64,000 nucleotides of DNA from Azolla caroliniana (GCA_043228905.1 JBHGNT010000001.1:9734001-9798000); one strand, 5' to 3'. Counted from the stretch's first letter, positions 1 through 11,804 are shown. The notes: generated by a model from the letters alone, not told the origin. Numbers and translations are program-made.

Positions 1-57
1 CTAGCCATTTCGAGATGTGGCAAGGAGAGGTTTTAGACTCTCTTTTCTAGTAGGGTC

Positions 58-750
58 TTGATATTGCTATTGAAGAAGAGAAACCAAAAGAGGTTGGCAT
101 GCGAAACAATTCAATCATGCATGTCCAAAGAGCAGAAACATGCTTTTAAGAATGAGACTTTTGCACACAAATTTTGGAAGACATTGGAGGTCAAATTTCT
201 GGAAAAAAAAAGTGGTCAAAATAAGCTCCTAAATAAGAGATTGTTTCGATTTGACTACAAACCAGGTACTACAATGAATGAACACCTCACTATGTTTAAT
301 CAATTAGTAGCAAACCTGTTGAATTAAGATGTTAAATTTGAGGATGAGGATCTAGGTTTGATGTTGTTATCATCTCTTCCAGATGAATTTGAACATTTGG
401 AAACTATGTTACGTCACAGGAAAGAGAATGTGTCATTAGATGCTATTTGTTCTGCTTTATATAGTCATCAGTCGAGAAAGCAAGATAAGATAATAACCAG
501 ATCAACAACATCAGAAGAAACATCGGTGGCAAGAGGCCATCAGCAAAGCCATACTAAAGGGAAAAGAGGAAGGTCCAAATCAAAAGGCCGAGTCATTGCC
601 AAAGATGAGTGTGCTTTCTGTCATGAGAAAAGACAATGGAGGAAAGATTGTCCGAAGTTGAGAGGAAAATGGAAGAGTCCTAAAGATGCAAATGTTGTAA
701 AATGCAAAAGTGATACTGGTTATGCCTTCAATGTTAGCACATCAAGATGA
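58..750 (+). pseudogene. copia gag remnant
   Basis: Two ORF pieces (58-327 and 358-750), separated by a TAA stop at about 325-327, look like the UBN2-type gag of plant copia elements. The first half has the conserved tryptophan/leucine pattern (KFWKTLEVKFLEKK); the second has the basic linker and a CX2CX4-X-X4C knuckle whose metal-binding His is Gln. It would form the particle shell and bind RNA. The internal stop and the lost His make it non-functional. Confidence 0.85.
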
Positions 751-3692
751 GTGGATTTTGGATTCAGGTTGTACCTATCATATGTGTCCTATTCGAGAAC
801 GGTTCTTTGAATTTCAGGAAGTTGATGGTCATATTGTTTACATGGGTAATCATAATCCATGTAAAATAGTTGGGATAGGTTTGATCAAGCTGTGCAATCA
901 TGATGGATCCACAAGAATTTTGAGGGATGTGTGGTACGTGCCAAAGTTGAAGAAGAATCTCATCTCATTGGGGGCTCTTGAATATAAGGGCCTACTTGTG
1001 ATGATGCGAGATGGAGTTCTTAAGGCAACATCAAGAGCATTGGTGATGTTGAAAGGCATAAGGAAGAACAATTTGTACTATTACCAAGGTAATACAGTGG
1101 TGGCGACAGTGGCAACAACAACTTCAAGTACCGAGAAAGGCACTGAAGCAACGAAGTTGTGGCATATGTGGTTGGGCATGCTGGTGAAAGTCTTTGCAAA
1201 TTCTTGCCAAGCAAGGATTGTTGAAAGGCATGAAGACTTGCAAACTTGAATTTTGTGAGCATTGTGTTCTGGGGAAGCAACGAAAAGTGAAGTTTAGCAC
1301 TTCAATTCATAATACCAAGGGTATTTTGGATTATGTGCACTTAGATGTGTGGGGACCTGCCAAGACTCCGTCCATTGGAGGTAGGCATTATTTTGTCAAT
1401 TTTGCTAATGATTTTTCCAGGAGAGTTTGGGTGTTTATAATGAAGAACAAGGATGATGTGCTTGGAGTTTTCCTTAAGTGGAAAGCTCAAGTTGAAAACT
1501 AGGGAGAAAGATGAAGGTTCTCCGAACTGACAATGGTGGAAACACTAGTGTGATCCATTTCTAGAAGTATGCCAAGATTGTGGCATAAATCGGCATTTCA
1601 CCATTAGAGGAACACTGCAATAGAATGGGGTGCCAAAGCTTATGAACAAGACACTTGTGGAGAAAGTTCGTTGTATGTTGTCTAACACTGGATTAGGCAA
1701 AAAAATTTGGGTTGACAATATTCTTTGTTTTCAACTGTTGAAGCCATGAGAAGTTGACATAGCTTATCCACTTGTGCCACGTATGCTCAACATCTCGTCA
1801 ATCATTTTCCATCCTCTGCTATAGGTGGCAAAACTCCATTAGCGGTTTGGTCTAGAAAACCTGCAATTGATTATGATACTTTGCATGTTTTTGGTTCTAT
1901 TGCATATTATCATGTGACTGGATCTGAAAACTGGATCCAAAGCGAAGAAGGCTCTTTTCATGGGCTTCAATGCTGGAGTGAAGGGATATCGTTTGTGGTG
2001 TCTTGAGGCAAAGAAGACGATTATCAGTAGAGATGTTACCTTTGATGAATCTGCCATGTTGAACAAGGTAAGTCTAGGAAAACTAGATTATACTACTATA
2101 GGAGGAGGGTAATCTGAAGCAGGTGGAGTTTGAGCAAATAGTGGTGACCCCAAGACCAATGACTCTCCTATGGTAGAAGAAGAGTCAGATGAGGAAGAGG
2201 CTTCGACCCAAGAACCTCTGCAGCAATCAAAACCAATTGCAATAAGAAGACAGAGTCAAGAAATTAAGAAGCCTACTTGTTTCGCCGACATGGTAGCTTA
2301 TGCACTTCTAGTTTGTGATGATAATGTTCCATCCACCTACCAAAAAGCCATTCAGAGCACAAAAAGTGGCAACTGGGCTAGTGCAATGGAAGAAGAGATG
2401 CAATCTCTTAAGAAGAACAAGACGTGGAAGTTAACACAACTACCAAACAGGAGAAAGGCAATTGGGTGCAAATGGGTAGTTGCAAAGAAAGAAGGATTTC
2501 CGAGTAAAGAAGACATTCGCTATAGGGCAAGATTGGTGGTTAAAGGCTATGCTCAGAAGAAGGGAATCGATTATAATGAGGTATTTTCTCCTGTAACATT
2601 CGTCCATTAGAATTTTGTTGGCCTTGGTAGCCCAATTGAATTTGGCACTAGCACAACTTGATGTGAAGACCGCGTTCTTACACAGTGATTTGAAGGAGGA
2701 AATCTATATGACTCAGCCAAAAGGATACAAGGTTGTTGGTAAAGAAGACTGGGTTTGTAAACTTAGCAAATCATTGTACGGACTGAAACAATGTTCGAGA
2801 CAATGGTACAAACTATTTGACAAGTTCATGAAGGGACAGAAGTACATGAGAAGCAAATACGATCATTATGTGTATTTTATGCAATCATCAAGATGGTTCA
2901 TAGATCTACTTACTCTTATTTGTTGATGATATGTTGATTGCAACAAAGAGTGAAGTTGAGATTGATAGGTTGAAGACCCAGATGAGTAAAGAGATCGAGA
3001 TGAAGGATTTGGGGGAAGCCAAGAAGATTCTTGGCATGGAGATAAGTAGAGATAGAGAGAGGGGCAAACTATGGTTGTTAGAGAAGCAATATTTGAAGAG
3101 GATACTACTACGTTTTGATATGTACGATGATACAAAACCTGTAAGTACTCCAGTTGCACCTCATTTGAAACTGAGTAGCCGATTATCTCCAACAATTGAT
3201 GAAGAGAAAGAATACATGCAGTTGGAAGCTTGATGTATACAATGGTGGGTCATTGGCAAGCTGTGAAATGGATTCTATGGTATCTTCAAAATACCGTGGA
3301 TGTTGGATTGACATTTGAACAAGATAAATCACTTGGTAAATGCATAGTTGGATATTGTGATTTTGATTATGCATGTGATTTGGATAAGCGGCGATCTACA
3401 ACTAGCTATTTGTTCACTTTGACAAAGGCGCCAGTTAGTTGGAAGTCTACTTTGCAATCAACAATGGCTTTGTCTACAACAGAGGTAGAGTAAGGTTGTG
3501 AAAGAGGCGATTTGGCTTCCTAGGTTGCTTAAAGGCTTGGGAGTTGATCAGAAACAATTTTATGTGTATTCTGACAGCCAAAGTGCTATTCATTTAGCAA
3601 AGAACCAAGTCTTTCACGCACAGACAAAGCACATTGATGTTCGCTATCATTTTGTGCAAGAAATTCTTGAAGAGGAGGAGATACTTCACTAG
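710..3692 (+). pseudogene. copia pol remnant (protease-integrase-RT-RNase H)
   Basis: Protease is recognised by WILDSGCTYHMCP, integrase by GILDYVHLDVWGP and the following NDFSRRVWVF stretch, reverse transcriptase by LDVKTAFLHSDLKEEIYM and a frameshifted FVDDM near 2917-2935, and RNase H by SDSQSAIHLAKN and KHIDVRYHF. The pieces sit in different frames (710-1249, 1194-1502, 2170-2610, 2615-2926, 2931-3233, 3230-3493, 3498-3692). About 1500-2170 is too corrupted to read as a continuous integrase C-terminus. Confidence 0.9.
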
Positions 3693-3899
3693 AAGATTCA
3701 TACTAAAGAGAATCCTACAAATATGCTAACCAAGGTGGTTACAAGGGCCAAGTTTGAACATTGTTTAGACTTGGTTAATATCCCGCACATTTAAAGTTGG
3801 CGCCTCACGGCGCAGATTTGAAAGCACATTGTTTTATTATTTGTTTGTTTGAGAATATTTGTATTTGAAAGGATAAGAGATTGTGCCATGGTGGAGATT

Positions 3900-4136
3900 T
3901 GTTACCTTTTTGGCCTATTCTTTATCCCACATCGGAAATGCAGGATTTGGAAATTATAAATAAGCACCTCTTCCTCTCAGTATTCTTCTCTTTCAATTTT
4001 AATAGAGTAGTCTGCTTTGGAGGACGTAGGCTTAATTGGCCGAACCTCGGTAAATTCTTGTTTGTTTTCTCTTTCCTTCTTACTCTATCTAATATCTTTA
4101 TTCTTGGTTATATGTTGTTATTTTGGCACTTCCACA
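3900..4136 (+). repeat. 3' LTR of the left copia element
   Basis: A purine-rich tract (ATGGTGGAGAT) ends just before TGTTACC at 3900, and a matching CA end lies at about 4136. Inside are TCCCACATCGG, a motif common in plant copia LTRs, and a TATA-like ATTATAAATA near 3952-3961. The right boundary is inferred because there is no partner LTR in the window. Confidence 0.65.
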
Positions 4137-4529
4137 AGTCGTATTATTAATCGATAACATAAAGAGTAGACGCAAAAGAAATGATAGTTTGGGGTGTGTG
4201 CAGATTGGGGTATGAATCATGATTATCACAGCGTCTGTAGATTGGCGGCATGCGACATGAGTAGGTTCCCCATGAGTGCTTCAACTAGATGTATAAATCT
4301 TTGAAATGACATTAAAAAGGAAGTACCAAATGGATCATGAGGTGCTCTTAAGGATTGAATGTTACAGAATGTGATGATATGATGGTGGGTTGGTGTTCAT
4401 GTCAATAAGTCTATACATTGTTGGTCAGATTTTGCAATTTGTCACATCACTTTGGTTCGTTCGCCATCGTTTTTTACTTTGGTAATCAATTCTCGAGTGC
4501 CAACAAAACTTCTTGCCCCATCTTGTTCA
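4137..4529. other. Intergenic, nothing recognised
   Basis: This AT-rich DNA lies between the copia LTR and the ferric reductase relic. It may hold unreadable upstream parts of that relic; no domain can be read. Confidence 0.4.
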
Positions 4530-5105
4530 AGGCTAGAGTTTTGAAGGTTCTTATGGTGACTCAAGTTCAATCTCAAATATACAATACAACCTCACCATTT
4601 TGTCATTAATCCGTCTACAACTTTCTTTTAACTTTTGCTAGAGAATTGTCGTCACATTGACCATAATGTGGTTACATTTGTACTATATTGTTTTCACGGG
4701 TATAAAACACTCATCCTTGTGGCTGGGGGCATAGGTGTCATTCCCGCCCTTGCCATTCTTTTATTTAAAGATATCAAACACACATCCATAACTCCTCCAA
4801 GCCCAATCACACTTTATCACAACATTCGAAAGGAAGCTTGAGGACCTACAAATACTTGATAATGTATTTCCTGGCCACATACTTCCCGGATATGACACAT
4901 TAGGATTGAGCATCCAAGCCCATGTTTACATAAGCTCAAAGGACATGGAAGATTATTATGCATTGCATCATGATTTGGATCCCAATGGTCAAGTCTTGAG
5001 CATATCGTGGTTTAGGCCCGCTCGTCCTCCCTCACAACCATTTATATTGCACCCGTCTCGTGATCTTAACTTAGTACCACCTCGATCACCTAAGTCTCGG
5101 TGAAT
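4530..5105 (+). pseudogene. FRO: Ferric reductase (FRO-like) gene relic
   Basis: Three short stretches in different frames match, in order, the C-terminal FAD/NAD(P)-binding half of plant ferric-chelate reductases. They are EGSYGDSSS near 4534-4564 (family EGPYG), YKTLILVAGGIGVIP near 4700-4745 (the NADPH-binding VAGGxGxxP loop), and ILDNVFPG, LSIQAHVYIS and ISWFRPA near 4850-5020 (family: LDxxxP, a beta strand, then WFxP). A one-base shift after KEA near 4839 splits the last two. The haem-binding membrane domain and all N-terminal exons are missing. No retroposon hallmarks are visible, so it is probably a truncated duplicate. NADPH oxidase is less likely because of the WFRP motif. Identification rests on motif memory only. 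Confidence 0.5.
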
Positions 5106-6483
5106 ATAAGTCTCCAAATGCGGGTGTGATCTTTCATTATCACATTGTAATCTTTTGCCTTTAGCTCACTTAGCTAGATTTCCTCAGGACTAATTATCCA
5201 CTATAAATAGGTCAAATTGTGTTGTTCTCTAACTAGAATAATGACTCACATCATGATGTATACATGTGTTCGAATAAGGTTCATAAACTATCAAAGCCAA
5301 TACACGTATTTTCACCCATTACATATACGAATGAAAGGAAAGCCTCTCTTGGTTTACCTCTACTATAGAGTTCCAATTGAGTTTTTATCACAAAAGATAA
5401 TTTAGCATCAAAACAATTGTATTATAGTCAACAATAGGAATTCCCTCGACCTCTCTTGTACGACGTAGGATGAGTTTGATTGTGTTAAAAGAAAACTTAA
5501 TATGTGTTTCAATAGTAAATTATGTGCTAAATTCAATAAAAATTTGACCACAAATTTATTCAAACACTAACAAGGATCAAGTACACAAAAATATTACATG
5601 TTATAACACAAATTGCATGTGTTTACTTATATATTCCATTATACTTGCGATTTTAGATGTCTCCTAAAGGTTCCTTATCATTTACAGTGTGTGTTATTGA
5701 CATCATGAAGGTTAGAACATCTTGATATGTGGTTTGGTTTTTTATCTTTAATAATTCAACATGTGTAATACATCTTCGCATTAGCATTGTTTTGCAACAT
5801 CTAGAAGCACACCACTAAGAGGTGCAAACGCAACTAACAATCATCCACCCATAGCAGTGTTATAATGGTACTTAAAGGGGTTAGTAAATGATTTTTGTAG
5901 AATACAAAAAACTAGGCAAACTGGCAAGATAGTGATGATACACACATACACACACACAATCACAATAATCAACAAAGGTAGAGAGAGATGGAATAAAATA
6001 GGAGATAGGATGTTGAGAGTAGTGACAAACCTACAACGTTATGACTCAAAACTATTTCACTATAAAACTCCATGATACAAAGACATCATACTTCTCAAAA
6101 GTCCTAGATTATGTCCTTTTATAATCACATGTGATGGGTCCACATTGACTGATCTAGCCAAGTGCCCTTTTCACTGAATGTGTAGTAATTACCACCATCT
6201 CCCATGTAAGGCCAACCACATGACCAGAGAAGGTAACCAACTATATAATTGTGCCTATTGGTTGTCTATATCTACCTCATGAGTGTGTTAACATTCTTTT
6301 CCTACAAAGATATGTAAGTTACCATTATTATAGAGATTATAAGGTTAAAGTTGCTCATGGGTAGAGTTTTTATTAGAGGATGCAGAGAGCTATCTAACAT
6401 ATTGAATAGAATCATAAAATAATTTTGTCGTGATGGGTTAATGAGGGGGAAATCATGAGTATAGATAAGCCACATGAATCCCC

Positions 6484-6618
6484 TAATGGTTTGAATTGGT
6501 GCATGCTCCACGGGGTCATGGATTTGAGTCTCCACATGACATGTCATGGTAATGGTTTGAAATTAGTGCCATGCTCCACGAGGTCATAGATTTGAGTCTA
6601 CACATGACATGACATGGT
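6484..6618. repeat. Imperfect tandem repeat, about 66-bp unit, two copies
   Basis: Each copy starts TAATGGTTTGAA and ends in a CACATGACATG block. The core GGTCATGGATTTGAGTCTCC loosely resembles a tRNA B box, so a decayed SINE head is possible but unproven. Confidence 0.6.
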
Positions 6619-7174
6619 AATCATGACACTAATAGTGACTTAACTATACAACCAAGGAATAGTGGAGCACAACAAACATCAATCTCAAACGAAGATTGAA
6701 TAAATGAACCCAAGTTAGTCATGCAACTTTGTGACTTGGTAGACGATCAAGATAATCTAATAGTTTCTATAAGGCATCTCTACAAAGTGGTTGACATCAA
6801 GAGAAAAAGACACCAAACAAACGTGCACAATGCACATCAAACTATTATAAGTATTTCTTTCATAAAGCCAAATAGAAGTTACTTTCAAAAAAGCAAGAAG
6901 AAAGAGAGGAAACACAAATTACCTATACTGGTGAATCTTGATTTTCTTACATTGCAATTGCAAACACTTTGCCAAAAGAGTTAAATCTCCAACCCTTCTC
7001 ATACTTCTTTCCCTTCTATGCATGCACAAGTTATGGACTCAAGTGTACTCTTGATTACCCCTCAACATTCTAAAACAACAAGTGAAAAGGTTCCAAGTTC
7101 AAATCCTCATAGCTCACAATATTACAAAATCATTACCTTTAAGGAAAAGATAAAATTGAGGTTCACACCAAAAA

Positions 7175-7311
7175 CTCTACATCACATTATACATATCATG
7201 TGGAAATTGGAGAGAATACCCTTAAGCTATGCTATAGATAGCATTAACTCTACATCACATATAATTTGGAAACAGCAGGAAATACTTTTAAACTATGCTA
7301 TAGATAGCATG
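7175..7311. repeat. Imperfect tandem repeat, about 73-bp unit
   Basis: Two copies start CTCTACATCACAT (7175 and 7248) and end CTATGCTATAGATAGCAT. They have diverged by substitutions and small indels. Confidence 0.6.
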
Positions 7312-7354
7312 GATGAATTATGGGTTTACTGGAATTTTGCCTCATTCTCCTTGA

Positions 7355-7558
7355 GTCTTATCCGATGTAGAGAGAGGTGGTAAGGTAAAATATTTCATTT
7401 TCAAATTTAGAACACCAACTAGTACCATGTACCATCTACTTAAAAGGGTTAAGGGTCTTATCGAATGTGGAGATGTGGGCCGTGGCGAGGTGAAAGATAT
7501 CATTTTCAAATTTAGAACTCGAAATAGTAATGTGTACCGCGTAAAAGGTGTGTTCGTC
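7355..7558. repeat. Imperfect tandem repeat, about 100-bp unit
   Basis: GTCTTATC starts both copies (7355, 7455) and each carries CATTTTCAAATTTAGAAC. The copies differ at many sites, so the duplication is old. Confidence 0.6.
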
Positions 7559-7690
7559 AAGGATTAAGAGCTAACACATGTGAAATCACTTGATTGGCAC
7601 AAAATGTCATACTTTATAATAGCCTATCTCAATTTCTCCTCATCAAAGTTGTCCAATGAACCTATGAAAATATGTACAATATATATCTAT

Positions 7691-7721
7691 GTGTGTGTGT
7701 GGGGGGGGGGGGGGGGGGGGG
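7691..7721. repeat. TG microsatellite and long G homopolymer
   Basis: Five TG/GT units run into about 21 consecutive G. Runs of this length are unstable and error-prone in sequencing. Confidence 0.9.
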
Positions 7722-9296
7722 CATTCTGGTTATGAAATATGACATTCTTATAGAGTGGAGAAGAGCTTATGACAAAATCACTAGGGATGTACCCCAAACA
7801 TAATGGTTAACATTACAAGATGCAAGAGGAAATGCGCACAAAAAAATGATTATTGCTTTATGAACTCAAATGAGATTCAAAAATGTAATCAAGTGGAACC
7901 TTCGTTCAAATATCCACATAATCTAAATTATTTTTAAGAGCAAGAGTACATAGAGTGAGTAGCACTTACGAATCACGATGTTGTCATGACGGCTATACAG
8001 ATATCATATGAATATGGTGTTTACCAACTTTTGCATTAGGCAGGAAAGAGGCGTTCCACCTAAAATGTTCTAATAAAATATCATTTTTCCTAATAATGCC
8101 ACATTACACAAGAAAGAGGGGGCTCCATCAAGAATATTGCAAAATGTCTGCTTTTTCTTATGCATAGCATTGTCAAATCACAAACTCGTCATCGAGTTTG
8201 ACAGAATAGCCGAGTGAGGAGGGTTTGGCCATTCACAAGAATGGGAATCAAACAAATGACGTCGAAGATTGTAATGAGATTATATTGCACATGACCCAAA
8301 TGATGAAGATAATGACTTATGTTTCTCAAGAATTCAGCTATCGATATCGACTCTAAATATGAATGGAATCATGTGTTAAGAATTTAACAAGTTTGTTATT
8401 ATATATTTTAGCATAGTGAATTACTACAGCTTTGTGAGTATCCAACAATCACAAGGTTGAGCCCACCACTTCTTTGTTTAGTTTTTTTGGATCCTCACAA
8501 AAGCTTTCTACGTCCTTTACAGAAACTTGTTGCGTACTGAAAACACTTGCGAAAGTTTGTTGTATAAAAATGTCAACATTTCGGATACACGCATACAGTC
8601 ATCTACGAGTGGACGGCTTGCTCTCCTCTATTCATCCTCTAGGGAGGAGCAAGATCAAGCAAAGACCAAGATAAGTTAGGCTGAAGGTCACATTAGAGAT
8701 CAAGTATGTACATGGAACAAAATCGATCAAGGTCAAGTATGGGTTAACCTAGGTCAAGGGTCAATCAAGAATTCCTAATGACATGTCAATGTCAATGTCA
8801 ATGTTGTCGAAGCACTATTCCCTAGGTTGTGATGGAGAAGAACGAGAACAAGGGTGGAGGATCCCCGTTTGTTACAAGAAAAGGCCGATAGTTAGATGGA
8901 CATAAGGAGCAATGGGCAGGTGTGAATGCAAAAAAGTGTGTTACAAAGGAAGTAAGGAGGAAAGGACGAAGCTTAATATGAATGAAAGCACCACCACCAA
9001 CACAAGAGCTCTCTAGTTAGTGGAGGGGGAGGGGGGTGTTTAAATTGAAGCCAAAGATGAGACATTACCCAAACTTAGCATTATTCATATATATGTAACC
9101 ACTCAAAGTGGCAAAAGTAAAAACGGTTATGAAATCTAACTCTTTTTGCTTCCTTTCCTCCACATTGAATGATGATGATGATGTTGATCCCTCTCCTTCT
9201 TTATGATAGAATCCATTAAAATTGGGGCAAAAAAGCTCACATGGTGAGACTCTTGTTAATGATGATGATGATGATGACCAGATAAAAATCGTATGT

Positions 9297-9306
<10 letters not shown>

Positions 9307-9333
<27 letters not shown>
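9307..9333. repeat. CA microsatellite
   Basis: About 13 CA units lie just downstream of the DELLA-type gene, beside a GAT/ATG trinucleotide run (about 9256-9277). Confidence 0.9.
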
Positions 9334-9338
<5 letters not shown>

Positions 9339-9475
9339 GTCTAGTTTAGACATCCATCCATCCATATACAACAAGCATTTGTGATAAATAACATTGTAAA
9401 AAATGATGCTGATCATGGACATGATGATAATTAACATAGAATGCTATCTCTTCTTGTGGTTAGCTGCTATTGTCG

Positions 9476-11761
9476 TTAGCCGCATTGCCATGCCGAGGCG
9501 GCAATGAGGGGCCTACTATGCCAACCCAATGTCAAACAACCATTGTTCTCCTCCACTGTATAACCCTCCCCGGAAAACAGCGTTAGCAACATGCTAGCTT
9601 GCTTGAAAGCATCCGATCCGAGATGTGATGGCCGGAAACCCGAATTCAACATCCTTTGCCTCCATGCCTCGAGCGGCTCGTGCCTCTCCACCCTCATCAC
9701 ACCTTCACATGCAACTATGTTCATTATCTCTCGCCCTAGGTACTCCTCGGTATAGGCCAACTCCCGGCATTGTGGCGGCAACCCACATGCTTCCAATGAA
9801 TCGAACATTGTGCAGTAGTAGTGTAATGCCTCGACGAACCGATTCAAGAATCGGGGGTCGTTATGCCTCGCTTCTTGCTCCACCATTGTCACCACTTTTG
9901 GGTTGAATGCCTTGATGGATTGTAGGACCTCATCTATTGGAGCTATGTTATTGGAAACACCATTGCTGCTGCTACTACTACTACTACCACCCCCACCTGT
10001 AGATGTTTCACCATTGAGAAGCCTATGGAGTTGAAGAATCGAATTCACGGCAACTGCCTCCCCTTCTTTAACCTCAAGCATCGTCGGTTTCACATCATTG
10101 AGCTTGGTGGCAATGACACCTCGGAACGAGAACTCAACATTTACCGAAGATGCGAGGCGAGCTAGTTTCACACCGATCTCTCGAAGCACATCTTTGTTGT
10201 CGACTTGCGGTAGGCCTATCCCAGTTATACGTAAATGCGGAGGCCCACCAGGCCTCAATGCGAGTGCTTGAATGAGAGCCGGCCATTGCAAACCTTGCAT
10301 TAAGTTGAAATCAATGACATGGACAAATTTATGGCCTTGGAAAGCTTCTAAAATGGCTTGGTTGGCGGTGAAGTGTGCGAATTTGAGGTAAGGGCAAATC
10401 TCGTAGAAGTGGAAGTAGAGCATTTCCGAGAAGCTGTCGGCATGGGAGAGGAGGACCGACCATTCGGGCGTGTTCACACCGCACGCACGCCGGGCCAGGG
10501 CATCCACGAAGAAATTCGCAACCTTGCCGATCACCCCGTGCTGCAAGGCGGCGAGCCCCGTGATCTCGCGGGCAACGGTGAGGGCAAGTGTGAACTCGTT
10601 GTTCTGTACACACTCGGCACATGCCATGAGCAAGTGGATGAGCCGAATCCCCGACTCTTGTGCCGCATGCTCATGTTGGTGGTGGTGGTGGTGGGGCTCT
10701 TGGTGTGGGGGGTCATGGCAACTTCCCTTAGGGTTTAGGTTTAGCACACTTCCTCCTTCATCTATTCCAATAGTATTCCCATAAAATGGTATCATCGGAT
10801 TAGGGCTACTGCTTATACTAGGGTTAGCATTCAGAATATCTGTGGTGTCCATGCCTTCAGCCATCATCAATGGTTGAGGATTTGGAAAGGATTCATAGGG
10901 TGGGCTTCCATAGCTACAATGGGAAGATGGCATGCTTGTAGTGGTACACACTTGTTCTTGGTGTTGGGGGGCATGAAAACCACTGTTTGGAAGCATACTT
11001 TCTTGATCAAACCCAATTCCACTAGGATTAAGAAAAGCTATTGCATTGAAGGCACCATCTCCTTGATTAGTTGTGGTAGTAGTAGAAGTAGTGGTAGTAG
11101 CAGCAGCAGCAGCAGCTTTAGAAGAAGATGAAGATGAAGATGAAGATGAAGATGAAGTTTGATCTTCTATGAGGCTCTTGTGATTGTAAGTAGCCTCCAA
11201 ATCTGAACTAATCTCATCAAGCAAAAGCATACCTGAACATAACAAATCTTTCCCAATATAGCCACCCATGTTGAAAACAGGGGAAGCAGAATCATGGCAG
11301 TTTATTGACTCTTTGGGATTAGAAGGAAAGCCATGATTGTTATTAGGAGCGGTAGTGGTGATGGTAGTCTTACTTGGATTGTTGAGGATTAAGCTTCCAT
11401 GGCTTCTACCTTCACCCTCCTCCTCTTCATTTTCTTCTTCTCCTTCATCATCATCTTCTTCTTCTTCGTCTTCTGCTTCTTCTTGCTCTGCGGATGGACC
11501 AAGCTCTTGAATCATGCACTCAATCCAGGCTGCCATATCTGAAGGGTTACAATGATTCACACTTTCAGTGGTGGTAGAGAGGAAGTGAGAGGATAGGGTT
11601 GCATCATGAGGGGAGGAGTAATTAGAAACAACCGATTCGAGCTGTTCTAATCTCTGAGCGACATGAGCTAGCTCTGAAACCCTAACAGAGTAGCCAGCAT
11701 TTGCGAGCAGCGTATCCATATCCATATTCATGTCCATGTCAGAGGAGGAGGAGGTGGCCAT
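9476..11761 (-). CDS. DELLA-type GRAS transcriptional regulator with altered DELLA motifs
   Basis: This single-exon gene encodes 761 residues. DELLA proteins are nuclear repressors of gibberellin responses; they are degraded after the GA-GID1 receptor binds their N-terminus, and they act by binding transcription factors. The C-terminal GRAS domain (about 371-761) is strongly DELLA-like: leucine-rich region from GIRLIHLLMACAE, VHVIDF at 480-485, LHRLL, then VACEG, RVERHE, HLGSDAFKQASMLL and the SAW end. The N-terminus keeps the DELLA layout but reads DTLLA (16-20), GYSVR, then AQRLEQLE, and VNHCNP (68-73) in place of VHYNP. The linker is unusual: acidic run (about 94-117), 14 Ser plus 6 Ala, a Thr run and a His-rich patch (357-364). 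The start is ATGGCC at 11761; the ORF reads 31 codons further upstream only through a GA/CT microsatellite. Gibberellin insensitivity is inference. Confidence 0.93.
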   Translation of the reverse strand: MATSSSSDMDMNMDMDTLLANAGYSVRVSELAHVAQRLEQLESVVSNYSSPHDATLSSHFLSTTTESVNHCNPSDMAAWIECMIQELGPSAEQEEAEDEEEEDDDEGEEENEEEEGEGRSHGSLILNNPSKTTITTTAPNNNHGFPSNPKESINCHDSASPVFNMGGYIGKDLLCSGMLLLDEISSDLEATYNHKSLIEDQTSSSSSSSSSSSSKAAAAAATTTTSTTTTTNQGDGAFNAIAFLNPSGIGFDQESMLPNSGFHAPQHQEQVCTTTSMPSSHCSYGSPPYESFPNPQPLMMAEGMDTTDILNANPSISSSPNPMIPFYGNTIGIDEGGSVLNLNPKGSCHDPPHQEPHHHHHQHEHAAQESGIRLIHLLMACAECVQNNEFTLALTVAREITGLAALQHGVIGKVANFFVDALARRACGVNTPEWSVLLSHADSFSEMLYFHFYEICPYLKFAHFTANQAILEAFQGHKFVHVIDFNLMQGLQWPALIQALALRPGGPPHLRITGIGLPQVDNKDVLREIGVKLARLASSVNVEFSFRGVIATKLNDVKPTMLEVKEGEAVAVNSILQLHRLLNGETSTGGGGSSSSSSSNGVSNNIAPIDEVLQSIKAFNPKVVTMVEQEARHNDPRFLNRFVEALHYYCTMFDSLEACGLPPQCRELAYTEEYLGREIMNIVACEGVMRVERHEPLEAWRQRMLNSGFRPSHLGSDAFKQASMLLTLFSGEGYTVEENNGCLTLGWHSRPLIAASAWQCG

Positions 11762-11764
<3 letters not shown>

Positions 11765-11804
<40 letters not shown>
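11765..11804. repeat. GA microsatellite at the DELLA-type start codon
   Basis: About 19 GA units lie a few bases upstream of the ATG. On the gene strand this is a CT tract in the probable 5' leader, a common feature of plant core promoters and leaders. Confidence 0.9.

Larger units (their letters stand above)
1..4136 (+). mobile_element. Ty1-copia LTR retrotransposon, decayed, 5' end outside window
   Basis: Domains run in Ty1-copia order (gag, protease, integrase, reverse transcriptase, RNase H), which separates it from gypsy elements. Gag covers about 58-750 and ends in a zinc knuckle (CAFCHEKRQWRKDC) whose usual His is Gln. Protease (DSGC, then YHM) lies near 750-1000, the integrase zinc-binding and core region near 1194-1500, reverse transcriptase near 2340-3200 with an FVDD active site near 2920, and RNase H near 3300-3690. 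The reading frame is broken many times by stops and frameshifts, so no polyprotein can be made. The 5' LTR and primer site lie before base 1, so target duplications cannot be checked. This is an old, immobile copy. Confidence 0.93.
5106..9475. other. Intergenic, short decayed tandem repeats, no gene
   Basis: All ORFs here are short and resemble no family I know. The stretch holds imperfect tandem pairs (6484-6618, 7175-7311, 7355-7558), a TG run followed by a 21-base G run (7691-7721), and a CA microsatellite with ATG/GAT repeats near 9170-9333. The last part (about 9060-9475) is probably the 3' flank of the DELLA-type gene. Confidence 0.5.

Noticed and set aside
10329-10784. Several ORFs within the DELLA-type gene on both strands
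   Set aside because: Shadow frames of the GRAS domain; none has a recognisable domain.
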